This document shows positions 15,407 to 23,929 of a stretch of 62,651 bases of DNA, piece by piece. Numbering within the stretch: position 1 is the first letter of the stretch; each line of letters begins with the position of its first letter. The translations under genes and the position numbers were made by a program. Source of the stretch: an uncultured Prevotella sp. (GTDB lineage: Bacteria > Bacteroidota > Bacteroidia > Bacteroidales > Bacteroidaceae); contig CAKQEI010000004.1 in NCBI GenBank assembly GCA_934230115.1, positions 1-62,651 on the forward strand, in the 5' to 3' direction. The notes under the pieces were generated by a model. The model saw only the letters and a list, made by a program, of their open reading frames with translations, had not been told where the DNA came from and did not search any database.

Positions 15407-16432
15407 CTACTTGAGCAGACATCGGGCATATTCAATGATTGTATCCTCGCCACGAAGGAGGTCGGATTGCGAGAGGGCGACATTGTAGTCAGGCTCGATG
15501 CCGAACTCTGTCGACTGCTTGTCCTTATCATACATGGGACATGCCGAGAAACGTATGCTCCAGCCGTTGGGAAGCTCGCTGGAATAAGGCATTCCTGCTC
15601 CTCCACCAGTGCGGTCGCCCACGACGTAGACATTGGGACAGCACTTCATGTATTTGACAAACTCGTTGGCAGCACTGTAGACGGAACGGTTGGTGAGCAC
15701 TACGGCCTTCTTCTGCCAACGCACTCCCTTGCCTGGCTTAAGACGCTGCTCCTGAAGCTGGGAGAAGTCGGCATGACCCTTTCCCGTCTTGTGCTGCATG
15801 TAGCCCACAAGCAATTCCTTGTTGGTGAAGCGTGCTGCAAACTCCTCGGCAGAAGAGAGCAGACCGCCGGAATTGTCGCGCAAATCGATTATCAGTCCGT
15901 TGCACGGAGCAAGATAAAACAATATGTCGTCGAGATTGCCGGCTCCTATGCCATTTTGGAACGAAGAGCAACGAATGTAGCCCGTATTGTCGTCGAGTCG
16001 ACGGTAGCGCATACCTGTGGCAATGCGGTAGTCGGTGCCGAGATACCGCCTCAACAATGTGTCGCTCACATTCGAGGGATAGTCCTCATGCCACGACCAG
16101 TTGCGGGCCACATCCCATGAGGAATACATGTTCACATGACCGTCCCTCAACTCGGCAAGCATGTTGCCAAGCACCTCAAAGAGTTGGGTGTCGGTCATGT
16201 CGTCGGCTATCTGCGCCGAGTACTTGTCATGGATTTTATCCCAGTCGAGTCCGTACTGCTCCCTCTTGTAGTCGAAGAAGCAATAATGCTCGTCGATAGC
16301 CTTCCACAAAGCCTCGAAATTGCCACGCGGATTGTCGGCATACTCATCCTCGTCGACACACGAGGCGAAAGCAAACATGGATAGCAATAACACAAGAAAC
16401 GATGTATGCCAAAGTCTATTTCTACAATGCAT
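15407..16432 (-). CDS. S41-family (C-terminal processing type) peptidase lipoprotein
   Basis: A 341-residue predicted lipoprotein: signal with lipobox FASC (Cys about 25), an N-terminal helical S41 region (FEALWKAIDEHYCFFDY), then the tail-specific-protease core. LRDNSGG precedes the nucleophile strand; the probable catalytic Ser lies in NRSVYSAANEF, followed by GDRTGGGAG. No PDZ domain is obvious between these parts. S41 proteases of this short form are common envelope proteins in Bacteroidales; substrates are unknown. It starts 8 bases after the stop of the Rpn nuclease gene, so it is in the same transcription unit. Confidence 0.85.
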   Translation of the reverse strand: MHCRNRLWHTSFLVLLLSMFAFASCVDEDEYADNPRGNFEALWKAIDEHYCFFDYKREQYGLDWDKIHDKYSAQIADDMTDTQLFEVLGNMLAELRDGHVNMYSSWDVARNWSWHEDYPSNVSDTLLRRYLGTDYRIATGMRYRRLDDNTGYIRCSSFQNGIGAGNLDDILFYLAPCNGLIIDLRDNSGGLLSSAEEFAARFTNKELLVGYMQHKTGKGHADFSQLQEQRLKPGKGVRWQKKAVVLTNRSVYSAANEFVKYMKCCPNVYVVGDRTGGGAGMPYSSELPNGWSIRFSACPMYDKDKQSTEFGIEPDYNVALSQSDLLRGEDTIIEYARCLLK

Positions 16433-16440
16433 ATACTTTT

Positions 16441-17352
16441 TTATTGTATTAATTTCTTTACTTCCGCTATGTTCAAACCTGTGCCTTGCGATACTTGTTC
16501 TACAGAAAGTCCCATAGAAATCAAGCGCTTGGCAGTTTCAAGTTTTTCATTCTCTATGCCCTCCTTACGGCCTTCTTCACGGCCTTCTTCACGGCCTTCT
16601 TCACGACTTGTCTCCAACACACTCTTTTGGGTTCTTACTGCTTCCATGTGACGCAGATAGGCACGTCGATCGGCAGCAGACAACTCATCAAACTGCATAC
16701 ACTTGCGCGCACGGTCAAGACCTGGAGCTGTGGCTGTATCACTTATATGACCAGTCTTAAGAAATTCAATCCACTCGTCAAGCGGAGTCTTTGCCACTTT
16801 ATCGAAATCATCAACACGCAACACATAATATTCAGGAAAGATGTCGCCCGCTGGCTTGGATTCCTTCTTGTCCTTAGGAACGATGCCGAAAAACCGCTGT
16901 GCCTGGTATCTCGAAAGGCGCAGTGTATCGTAAGGTTCATGCATACCCTTGAATATAGTTTTACCGTGGTAAACATAATCCTCACCCTGGCCGAGGTCGA
17001 AATAGACGATGTTGATAGAGTATACCTTCCTTACCTTGTCGTATTTATCACCAAGTTCCATATAGTCGGTTATAGCTTTCGACACACCATACAACATGCG
17101 CTGGAAATAAGCCAGTTCACGCGTGTTCTGAATTTCTATGATAAGCAATTCGTCACGGTCGTTCTCAGCAAGAATATCAACACGGTTGAACTTGTCGTCC
17201 TCGTATTTCTGATTACCCTCGCTTTCAAGAAACTCCTTTATCGTCACCTTCTCACCAAGCAGCGATGTGAGCAATCCTTCTATCACCTCATGATTAGCCT
17301 TGTCGCGCAACATGCGCTTCATGGCCCAGTCGAATCGAATGTAATTTGTCAT
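16441..17352 (-). CDS. Rpn/PD-(D/E)XK nuclease family protein (transposase-like)
   Basis: A 303-residue protein of the Rpn/PDDEXK transposase-like family, whose members act as recombination-promoting nucleases and are common in Bacteroides and Prevotella. The start FDWAMKRMLRDKANHEVI is typical, and the nuclease motif is FNRVDILAENDRDELLIIEIQ split over about residues 56-75 (Asp, then Glu-Ile-Gln in place of the usual E-x-K). The C-terminal part holds a repeated EEGR segment (about 247-262, encoded by a 12-bp tandem repeat) and a short helix-turn-helix-like end (GLSVEQVSQGTGLNIAEV). No inverted terminal repeats flank it, so it is a resident gene rather than an insertion sequence. Confidence 0.85.
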   Translation of the reverse strand: MTNYIRFDWAMKRMLRDKANHEVIEGLLTSLLGEKVTIKEFLESEGNQKYEDDKFNRVDILAENDRDELLIIEIQNTRELAYFQRMLYGVSKAITDYMELGDKYDKVRKVYSINIVYFDLGQGEDYVYHGKTIFKGMHEPYDTLRLSRYQAQRFFGIVPKDKKESKPAGDIFPEYYVLRVDDFDKVAKTPLDEWIEFLKTGHISDTATAPGLDRARKCMQFDELSAADRRAYLRHMEAVRTQKSVLETSREEGREEGREEGRKEGIENEKLETAKRLISMGLSVEQVSQGTGLNIAEVKKLIQ

Positions 17353-17398
17353 AGCTATTGTAGTTAAGGGGTTATTTTTTTATTTATTGCTTACGGAT

Positions 17399-18334
17399 TT
17401 ATTGCTTCAGCGTCCTGAACCTCTTCACAATGCCTATCATTAAGGAGTGTGTGTAGACATGAGTCTTGAGGTTGTTGACCTGCGACTGCTCGATAGTGCC
17501 CAAATAACCTATGCGCCACGTGGTGCGGGCAAGGCGGAAATCGATAGTGAGCATCTGGCGCAACGAGGGGGTGGAGCCGAAGGTAGTAGGCACACAGTTG
17601 TGGTCGTAGTTGCCACGGTTGAATATCTCGTAGTAGGACTGACCGTAGTTGGGCGAGAACATCATGCCAAGCAATGGAGCTGAAGCCTCGTAATGGAGTA
17701 TCACGGGGAAATGGGCACATGCTCCTGGGGTGAACGCAATGCCACGGGTATGGCTCGCTCTGCCTATGGGATAGTCGAAGCCGACGGTTGGCTCGATGTG
17801 CAACGACAATCGGGCGTTGGCTGGATTGTTGCCATTGCGAGTGTTGTAGATAAAACCTAAGTTGGTGGATACTGTGCCTCCGGCAACAATACGCAGCGGA
17901 CTACGCCATAAGGACACTGTCCACTTATGCAGCAACGAATAGAGGAAGGTGTAGCCACCAGCCATAGTGCCACCATTGCCCGAACGGTTGTCGGCATAAG
18001 CCACGTTGCCCTCATGCTGAAACTGGTTTATCCACGGCGACTGCTCTTTCTCACGACGTGTGTGGGAGAGGAAACGAAGGTCGATGCCACGGTATTTCTC
18101 GGGCGAGAGGTAGGTATCGAGGATATTGGTGGAGCCTATGCCTATCATAAGCGAGTTGGTCTTCAACTGCAAACGATGGATGAAACCGCCAATATCGTTA
18201 TTCTTGCTTCCGGCATCATTATTAATATATATGGTGTCGGCAGAAGGACATGCGCCCCCATCTGTGGCAGCCTGCATAGCGCTGCTGCCACAGATGAGGG
18301 CGCACATAAGGATTATGTTCTTAAAGATCTGCAT
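17399..18334 (-). CDS. DUF3316-like outer-membrane protein
   Basis: A 311-residue exported protein: signal peptide (MQIFKNIILMCALICGSSAMQAA) followed by beta-rich sequence with alternating hydrophobic residues and a C-terminal strand ending MIGIVKRFRTLKQ, as in small outer-membrane barrels. It resembles the DUF3316 family of Bacteroidales; function unknown. Its start codon overlaps the end of parC by 14 bases, so translation is probably coupled. The Rpn gene follows after 46 bases. Confidence 0.65.
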   Translation of the reverse strand: MQIFKNIILMCALICGSSAMQAATDGGACPSADTIYINNDAGSKNNDIGGFIHRLQLKTNSLMIGIGSTNILDTYLSPEKYRGIDLRFLSHTRREKEQSPWINQFQHEGNVAYADNRSGNGGTMAGGYTFLYSLLHKWTVSLWRSPLRIVAGGTVSTNLGFIYNTRNGNNPANARLSLHIEPTVGFDYPIGRASHTRGIAFTPGACAHFPVILHYEASAPLLGMMFSPNYGQSYYEIFNRGNYDHNCVPTTFGSTPSLRQMLTIDFRLARTTWRIGYLGTIEQSQVNNLKTHVYTHSLMIGIVKRFRTLKQ

Positions 18335-21179
18335 TCTCGGTGAATATGTTGAGTTGTCCGGTCATTTCGTCTATCACTTGCTGTTGACTCTTGCCTGCAT
18401 CAGGGTCGAGGTTTTCAGGTTCCTCCTCAGGGGTGTCGTCGGAGTCATCATCGTCGGGGTTGGGGAAACGAGTAGGCTCAAGTTCCTTAACGGCCTCAAC
18501 GTCAAGTGTCGTAACACGCTTGCCCTTTGCCTTGAAGCCCTTGACAGCAATAAACTCATCGGCATCAATCTCCAATGGCGGACGCTGGGTCATAGAACCG
18601 TCGGGAGCCTTCACGGGAGCGTAATCCACCTCTATGCGGGGATAGGCAGTGTCGGTGAGCAGCATCAACTGACTCTTGGGATTTTCACCAATGTAGTTCT
18701 GCTGACGCTTGATGGCCTCCATACGGAATCTCTTAAGATAAAGATTGCCTGAATTGTCGGCATCAAAGAGGGCTGCAGTCCATATCTTGTCGGGGTCCCA
18801 CTTCTCAATAATCTTGATATTATCCTCGTAGTGGTTGTTGGCATCGAACGACGAGATGTAGAAGTTGCCGTCGTCGAGGACAACAAGAATGGAATCATCG
18901 TCGAAGAACTCACCAAGCAACCGTCCGTGCTCGTCGTAGTTGAGACGGTTGACATCGGGGTCGTACCACACTTTGCGTCCACCAAGAGTGGAATGGCCGT
19001 GGCTCTTGAGACCAATGCGGTGGATAGGGTTGCGCGTCACAAGATTGCCCTTGGATGTGCGTCCCTTGATGCCCACCTCCGAGAAGTCGCGCTCTATGAA
19101 TATCTTCTTGAGCTTAGGATTGGCCTCAAGCGTAACCTTTATCACCTCAGCCTCACCATTGGGGTTGGCTGTGAAATAGAGAACACGAGAGCCTGGTGTG
19201 CCCTGAGTCAGGTCGTACTCCTTGCCTACGGTCATGGTAGGAACGAAGAAACGCTTGATGTAGGCAGCTCCTGCCTTGCCGTCGCGGTAGACAACATTAT
19301 ATATAGTGCGCTTGTCGTTCTTCTTGAACACCTGCACGTGGAGGATGTTCTTGCCCACAAATATCTTGTCGGCGGCACGCACCATCTTGTATTTACCGTC
19401 CTTGAAGAACACGATGATGTCGTCGATGTCGGAACAGTTGCACACAAACTCATCCTTCTTAAGACCGGTTCCTATGAATCCCTCCTGACGGTTGATGTAG
19501 AGCTTCTGGTTGGCCTCAACCACCTTAGAAGCCTCGATGGTGTCGAAACTCTTTATCTCGGTGCGACGCGGATGGTCTTTGCCATACTTGTCGCGAATGA
19601 ACTCAAACCAATGTATGGTGACTTCGGTCATGTGAGCCAAGTCGTACTCTATGTCGGCAAGCTCAGCCTTTATGCGTGCGATAAGCTCATCAGCCTTGTC
19701 CTTGTTGTACTTCAGGATGCGCTGCATCTTTATCTCAAGCAATCGCAGGATGTCGTCGCGGGTTATATCGCGGTGGAACGAGTATTCCACCATCTCCTGC
19801 TCCACTTTTCCCTCTGCCGTTGTCTTGTTGGAGGGCACTCGGAATATCTGATCCTTGAAAGGCTGCAACTTGGAGTCAATAAAGGCAACTACCTCGTCCT
19901 GCGATTTCGACTGCTCAAACTTCTTCTCCTTGTATATGCGCTCCTCAATGAAAATGCGCTCCAACGACGAGAAGAAGAGCTGCTCCTCAAGTTCCGACTT
20001 GCGTATCTGCAATTCCTTGCGCAATAATCCCATGGTTGTGTCGGTGGAATGGCGCAGCACATCGCTCACAGTGAGGAAACAAGGCTTGTTGTCCTCGATA
20101 ACGCAGCAGTTGGGCGAGATGTTTATCTCGCAATCGGAGAAGGCGTAGAGGGCGTCAATGGTCTTGTCGCTCGACACTCCAGGCGCAAGGTGAACTTGTA
20201 TCTCCACCTCGGCAGCAGTATTATCATCCACTTTCTTTGCCTTAATCTTGCCCTTGTCGATGGCTTTGAGGATGGAGTCGATAAGCGTGGTTGTGGTCTT
20301 GGAGAAAGGAATCTCGCGTATGACGATAGTCTTGGAGTCGAGCTTCTCTATCTTTGCACGCACCTTAACCATTCCGCCACGCTGACCGTCGTTGTAGCGT
20401 GCCACATCAATAGAGCCACCCGTGGGGAAGTCGGGATATAACTGAAACTCCTCACCACGCAGATAGTTGATGGCAGCGTCGCAAATCTCAACAAGGTTAT
20501 GAGGGAGAATCTTAGAACTTAATCCCACGGCAATGCCTTCGGCACCCTGTGCCAGAAGGAGCGGGAATTTAGCAGGAAGGGTTATTGGCTCCTTGTTGCG
20601 TCCATCATAAGAGAGCTGCCATTCGGTGGTCTTAGGATTGAACACCACATCAAGAGCAAACTTCGACAGACGCGCCTCTATGTATCGAGGAGCGGCGGCA
20701 CGGTCGCCAGTGAGTATATTTCCCCAGTTGCCCTGACAGTCGACAAGCAAGTCCTTTTGTCCCATCTGCACAAGGGCGTCGCCAATAGAAGCGTCGCCAT
20801 GGGGATGAAACTGCATGGTGTGGCCCACTATGTTGGCCACCTTGTTGAATCGTCCATCGTCCATGCGCTTCATTGAATGGAGAATACGTCGCTGCACGGG
20901 TTTCAAACCGTCCTCTATATGGGGGACGGCACGCTCAAGAATTACGTATGAGGCATAATCAAGAAACCAATTCTGGTACATGCCGCTAAGATGATGCACT
21001 GCCGAAGCGTCGAAGCGGTTCACGGGCTTGTAATCGGAATGTTGGGGGGAAGCCGAAGCCTCTGCCGAAGAATCTGACTCAACAGAAGAGTCCGACTCGT
21101 CGGAAGAAACAATCTCATTGCTATTGGATTCTTCGTTCTTCAATCTTTGTTCTTCACTATCTTTTATCTCGTCGTCCAT
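18321..21179 (-). CDS. parC: DNA topoisomerase IV subunit A
   Basis: A 952-residue type II topoisomerase subunit that with ParE decatenates daughter chromosomes. The breakage-reunion domain begins near residue 65; the catalytic Tyr166 is in AAAPRYIEARL. The quinolone-resistance region reads HPHGDASIGDAL, with alanine at the position that is serine in Escherichia coli; I believe this is usual in Bacteroidetes ParC. A coiled-coil region (about 430-560) and beta-pinwheel blades (about 600-870) follow. No GyrA box is visible, which favours ParC over GyrA. The N-terminus (1-50) and C-terminus are acidic, low-complexity extensions. Start at MDDEIKDSE is set by the promoter immediately upstream. parE is not in the window. 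Confidence 0.92.
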   Translation of the reverse strand: MDDEIKDSEEQRLKNEESNSNEIVSSDESDSSVESDSSAEASASPQHSDYKPVNRFDASAVHHLSGMYQNWFLDYASYVILERAVPHIEDGLKPVQRRILHSMKRMDDGRFNKVANIVGHTMQFHPHGDASIGDALVQMGQKDLLVDCQGNWGNILTGDRAAAPRYIEARLSKFALDVVFNPKTTEWQLSYDGRNKEPITLPAKFPLLLAQGAEGIAVGLSSKILPHNLVEICDAAINYLRGEEFQLYPDFPTGGSIDVARYNDGQRGGMVKVRAKIEKLDSKTIVIREIPFSKTTTTLIDSILKAIDKGKIKAKKVDDNTAAEVEIQVHLAPGVSSDKTIDALYAFSDCEINISPNCCVIEDNKPCFLTVSDVLRHSTDTTMGLLRKELQIRKSELEEQLFFSSLERIFIEERIYKEKKFEQSKSQDEVVAFIDSKLQPFKDQIFRVPSNKTTAEGKVEQEMVEYSFHRDITRDDILRLLEIKMQRILKYNKDKADELIARIKAELADIEYDLAHMTEVTIHWFEFIRDKYGKDHPRRTEIKSFDTIEASKVVEANQKLYINRQEGFIGTGLKKDEFVCNCSDIDDIIVFFKDGKYKMVRAADKIFVGKNILHVQVFKKNDKRTIYNVVYRDGKAGAAYIKRFFVPTMTVGKEYDLTQGTPGSRVLYFTANPNGEAEVIKVTLEANPKLKKIFIERDFSEVGIKGRTSKGNLVTRNPIHRIGLKSHGHSTLGGRKVWYDPDVNRLNYDEHGRLLGEFFDDDSILVVLDDGNFYISSFDANNHYEDNIKIIEKWDPDKIWTAALFDADNSGNLYLKRFRMEAIKRQQNYIGENPKSQLMLLTDTAYPRIEVDYAPVKAPDGSMTQRPPLEIDADEFIAVKGFKAKGKRVTTLDVEAVKELEPTRFPNPDDDDSDDTPEEEPENLDPDAGKSQQQVIDEMTGQLNIFTENADL

Positions 21180-21233
21180 AATATGTCGTGGTGGGTTTAA
21201 AAAACATGTTTGCCTTAGGGAAATGTCAACTCG

Positions 21234-21264
21234 CAAAAGTACAAAAAAAATGCGACATTGCAAA
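21234..21264 (-). promoter_or_regulatory. Promoter of parC
   Basis: Minus strand: TTTG (21261-21264), 19-base spacer, TACTTTTG (21234-21241). Both elements match the Bacteroidetes consensus exactly; leader about 50 nt. Confidence 0.85.
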
Positions 21265-21382
21265 ATTAGTTGCACTATGTTTTTTATGCACAAATCAATA
21301 GGTTTGTGCATAAAACCATACTACTTTTGTTAATAACAATTAAAACAAATGGTTAACTAAAGGAAAAACCGAACAATTCGCT

Positions 21383-21390
21383 TACCTTTG
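21383..21390 (+). promoter_or_regulatory. -7 element of the FadL/OmpP1 gene
   Basis: TACCTTTG, perfect match, 26 bases before the start codon. A second match, TACTTTTG, lies at 21322-21329 and may be an alternative promoter. Neither has a good TTTG at the usual distance. Confidence 0.6.
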
Positions 21391-21416
21391 CAACCAATTT
21401 TTTAAAGGTAATTAAG

Positions 21417-22961
21417 ATGAACAAGTTAAAAATGGCTTGCTTGACAGCAGCGATTGCATCGAGCAGCGTATCGTTTGCAGGAGGACTACTCACAAACACA
21501 AACCAAAACGTGGCATTCAACCGTATGATGAGCCGTGAGGCTTCAATAGGTATCGACGGTGTATACTACAACCCTGCCGGTGTTGTATTCTTGGGCGAGG
21601 GCCATCACCTGTCGCTTAACTGGCAGTTGGCTTATCAGACACGTACAATCAACAACAACTATCTGTTGTTCAATAACAACACCCAAAACCCCACTACTCC
21701 ACGCGATTTCAAGGGCGATGCTTTCGCTCCTGTAATTCCTTCATTGCAGTATGCCTACAACAAGGGCCGCTGGTCGTTCCAGGCTAATCTGGCACTTAAC
21801 GGTGGCGGTGGCAAATGCACATTCGATAACGGACTCGGATCGTTCGAGAAAATCGTGAGCGAGACTGCTATGGGAGCATGTCAATTAGCACAGGTTGTTG
21901 ACGGTGCAGCTGCTGCTTATGGTGTGCCTGCAATATTCTCTTCAGACAAGGTGTTTGGCAAAGATGGCAAATATAGCTATGACAGCTATATGCACGGTCG
22001 CCAGTACTACTACGGCATATCTATAGGTGCCGCTTATAAGTTCAGTGACAATTTCAGTGCATTCGCCGGTGTGCGCACCATATATGCTTCGTGCAACTAC
22101 TATGGTTATGTGCGCGACATAAAGGTGGGCAACATGCCTCTCTATCAAGTGCTTGACGCTACAAAGAAAGATGCTGCCGACATAGAACTTAGCTGTGACC
22201 AGAGCGGACTCGGATTCACTCCTATCCTTGGTGTTGACTACAAGGCGGGACGCTGGAACTTCTCTGCAAAGTATGAGTTCAAGACACGTATGCGCCTTAA
22301 AAACAAGTCGGTGAACCGTGCTCCTTCTATCGGCAACCTTCCTGAGAACCTTCTTGGTGCATACATAAATAACGGTGTGCCTGAGACAGCTGCTAAGGCA
22401 ATTCTTAGCAACGCTACAGTGCAGGGTGCTATGGGACAGCTCAAGAGCCAGTTTGACACAAAGCTCAACGAGGCTATTGGCGAATATGAGGACGGCAAGA
22501 AGATTGCAGGCGACATTCCCTCACTCCTTACAGTGGGTGTTGGCTACAAGCCTGTTGACGCTCTGCGAGTAAACGTTGGCTTCCATTGGTTCGACGACAA
22601 GAACGCTACAAGCTACAACAACCGCAACAAATCGCTCGACCGTGGCACATTGGAGTGGAACGCTGGTGCTGAATACGACATCAACAAGAAATTCACTGTG
22701 AGCACTGGCTGGCAGAACACCAACTATGGCATAAGCGATGAATACATGGACGACAAATCATTCGTAGTAAGCTCCAACTCTGTGGCTGTGGGCGGCGTAG
22801 TGCATCTCTCGGACAAGATGGACCTCAATGTGGCTTACTTCCACACTTTCTACGACCACAAGAAGACATCGGAAAATGTAGAGGCTACAAACATCACCTA
22901 TAGCTCGGATTATACACGCAACAACAATGTGTTTGCTGTAGGACTTGACATTAGCTTCTAA
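21417..22961 (+). CDS. OmpP1/FadL/TodX-family outer-membrane transporter
   Basis: A 514-residue outer-membrane beta-barrel with signal peptide (cleavage after SVSFA). The mature start GGLLTNTNQNVAFNRMMSR and the following GIDGVYYNPAGVVFLGEG are the FadL hatch signature. The barrel ends with an aromatic-terminated strand (NNNVFAVGLDISF). FadL proteins let long-chain fatty acids or other hydrophobic compounds diffuse through the outer membrane. Single-gene transcription unit with its own promoter and terminator. The substrate cannot be read from sequence. Confidence 0.92.
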   Translation: MNKLKMACLTAAIASSSVSFAGGLLTNTNQNVAFNRMMSREASIGIDGVYYNPAGVVFLGEGHHLSLNWQLAYQTRTINNNYLLFNNNTQNPTTPRDFKGDAFAPVIPSLQYAYNKGRWSFQANLALNGGGGKCTFDNGLGSFEKIVSETAMGACQLAQVVDGAAAAYGVPAIFSSDKVFGKDGKYSYDSYMHGRQYYYGISIGAAYKFSDNFSAFAGVRTIYASCNYYGYVRDIKVGNMPLYQVLDATKKDAADIELSCDQSGLGFTPILGVDYKAGRWNFSAKYEFKTRMRLKNKSVNRAPSIGNLPENLLGAYINNGVPETAAKAILSNATVQGAMGQLKSQFDTKLNEAIGEYEDGKKIAGDIPSLLTVGVGYKPVDALRVNVGFHWFDDKNATSYNNRNKSLDRGTLEWNAGAEYDINKKFTVSTGWQNTNYGISDEYMDDKSFVVSSNSVAVGGVVHLSDKMDLNVAYFHTFYDHKKTSENVEATNITYSSDYTRNNNVFAVGLDISF

Positions 22962-22989
22962 GTCCAAACATTAGAATAAGAATAAGATA

Positions 22990-23019
22990 GAAGGTCGGGC
23001 GAGTGATCGCCCGGCCTTC
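22990..23019 (+). terminator. Terminator after the FadL gene
   Basis: Stem GAAGGTCGGGCGA / TCGCCCGGCCTTC (one G-U pair) with a GTGA loop, then ATTATATAATT; the minus-strand side is also T-rich, so it could serve the convergent rlpA gene. Confidence 0.8.
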
Positions 23020-23033
23020 ATTATATAATTATA

Positions 23034-23076
23034 TGTTCATATATATCTTTATATATGAGCGGCAATCTGTAGGAGG
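23034..23076. repeat. Dispersed 43-bp intergenic motif, copy 2
   Basis: Second copy of the motif at 10195-10237 (39 of 43 identical), again shortly after a plus-strand terminator and here just beyond the rlpA stop. Confidence 0.7.
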
Positions 23077-23099
23077 GTATGGCAACTTATATAAATATA

Positions 23100-23768
23100 T
23101 CAACGTCTGCGTTTTGAAGACTTCTTCTTCGATGTTGATTTCTTTTTCTTGGATGTTGACTTCTTCTTGGATACAGATTTTTTCTTGGATGTTGTTGTGT
23201 GTTTTTCCACAACATTCTTTTTAGATGATGAAGCAATCTTAGTAGAGTCATTATCATCGTCGTCATCCACAATCTTCACATACTGCTTATACTGCTTGCC
23301 TTTTTTAGGGAAATGTAACACACCATTTTCTGGTAACGTGTATTCTGTCACTTCAAAATCAATTTCAGGAAACTCCTTTTCATCCAAACGATAAGGAATA
23401 TTAGAATCGTGATAGCGTTCTACCCTCACTGTGGCCACACCCTGATTGATGATTCCTATCCTGTCGGCGGCAGCATGAGAAAGGTCGATGATGCGTCCAC
23501 GAGAATGAGGACCACGGTCGGTGACACGCACAACAACCCACTTGCCGTTGCGCTCGTTAGTAACCTTTAGCAAGGTGCCAAATGGATATGTGCGATGAGC
23601 GCATGTCAAACTGTCATGGTGTAGTCTCTCACCGCTACTTGTACGCGCTCCGGTAGCGCGTTTTGAATAGAAAGAAGCCTTTCCCTTCTGAGTCTGGGCA
23701 TGGACGGGAAAGACCAGAAAAGACGCTGTTGCTATTGCCAGCACAAAAATTATCCTATAATATATCAC
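23100..23768 (-). CDS. rlpA: RlpA-family septal-ring protein with Lys/Ser-rich tail
   Basis: A 222-residue exported protein with signal peptide (cleavage near VHAQ). Residues 27-120 form the double-psi beta-barrel of RlpA: KGKASFYSKRATGARTSSGE, the TYPFGTLLKVTN strand, and VTDRGPHSRGRIIDLSHAAA, which carries the Asp and His of active lytic transglycosylases. There is no SPOR domain; the C-terminal 45 residues are instead strongly basic, repeated SKKKSTSKKK. A cationic tail could bind peptidoglycan, teichoic-like polymers or nucleic acid; this is inference. No lipobox is seen. Confidence 0.88.
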   Translation of the reverse strand: MIYYRIIFVLAIATASFLVFPVHAQTQKGKASFYSKRATGARTSSGERLHHDSLTCAHRTYPFGTLLKVTNERNGKWVVVRVTDRGPHSRGRIIDLSHAAADRIGIINQGVATVRVERYHDSNIPYRLDEKEFPEIDFEVTEYTLPENGVLHFPKKGKQYKQYVKIVDDDDDNDSTKIASSSKKNVVEKHTTTSKKKSVSKKKSTSKKKKSTSKKKSSKRRR

Positions 23769-23865
23769 AATATAAAAACATTTGGTTATTTTTCCTATTG
23801 AAGCGGGGTGTAGATGGCGTTATAATTATGGGGTGATATTGTGTTTGACAAGGTTAGAAAAAGCA

Positions 23866-23919
23866 ATTAGGAGGATAAGAATTAAAATGCCAAAGCATCA
23901 TAATCCTTACCCTCCTAAT
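23866..23919 (-). terminator. Terminator after gdhA
   Basis: Minus-strand stem ATTAGGAGGGTAAGGATTA / TAATTCTTATCCTCCTAAT with a 16-base loop, followed by TTGCTTTTTCT; starts 10 bases beyond the gdhA stop. Confidence 0.85.
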
Positions 23920-23929
23920 CTATTCTATG

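Noticed and set aside
16441..17352. Complete insertion sequence around the Rpn/transposase-like gene
   Set aside because: No terminal inverted repeats or target duplication; gene is packed into an operon-like run with neighbours at 8 and 46 bases.
18831..20027. 398-codon plus-strand open frame opposite parC
   Set aside because: Shadow of parC; no start context and no domain.
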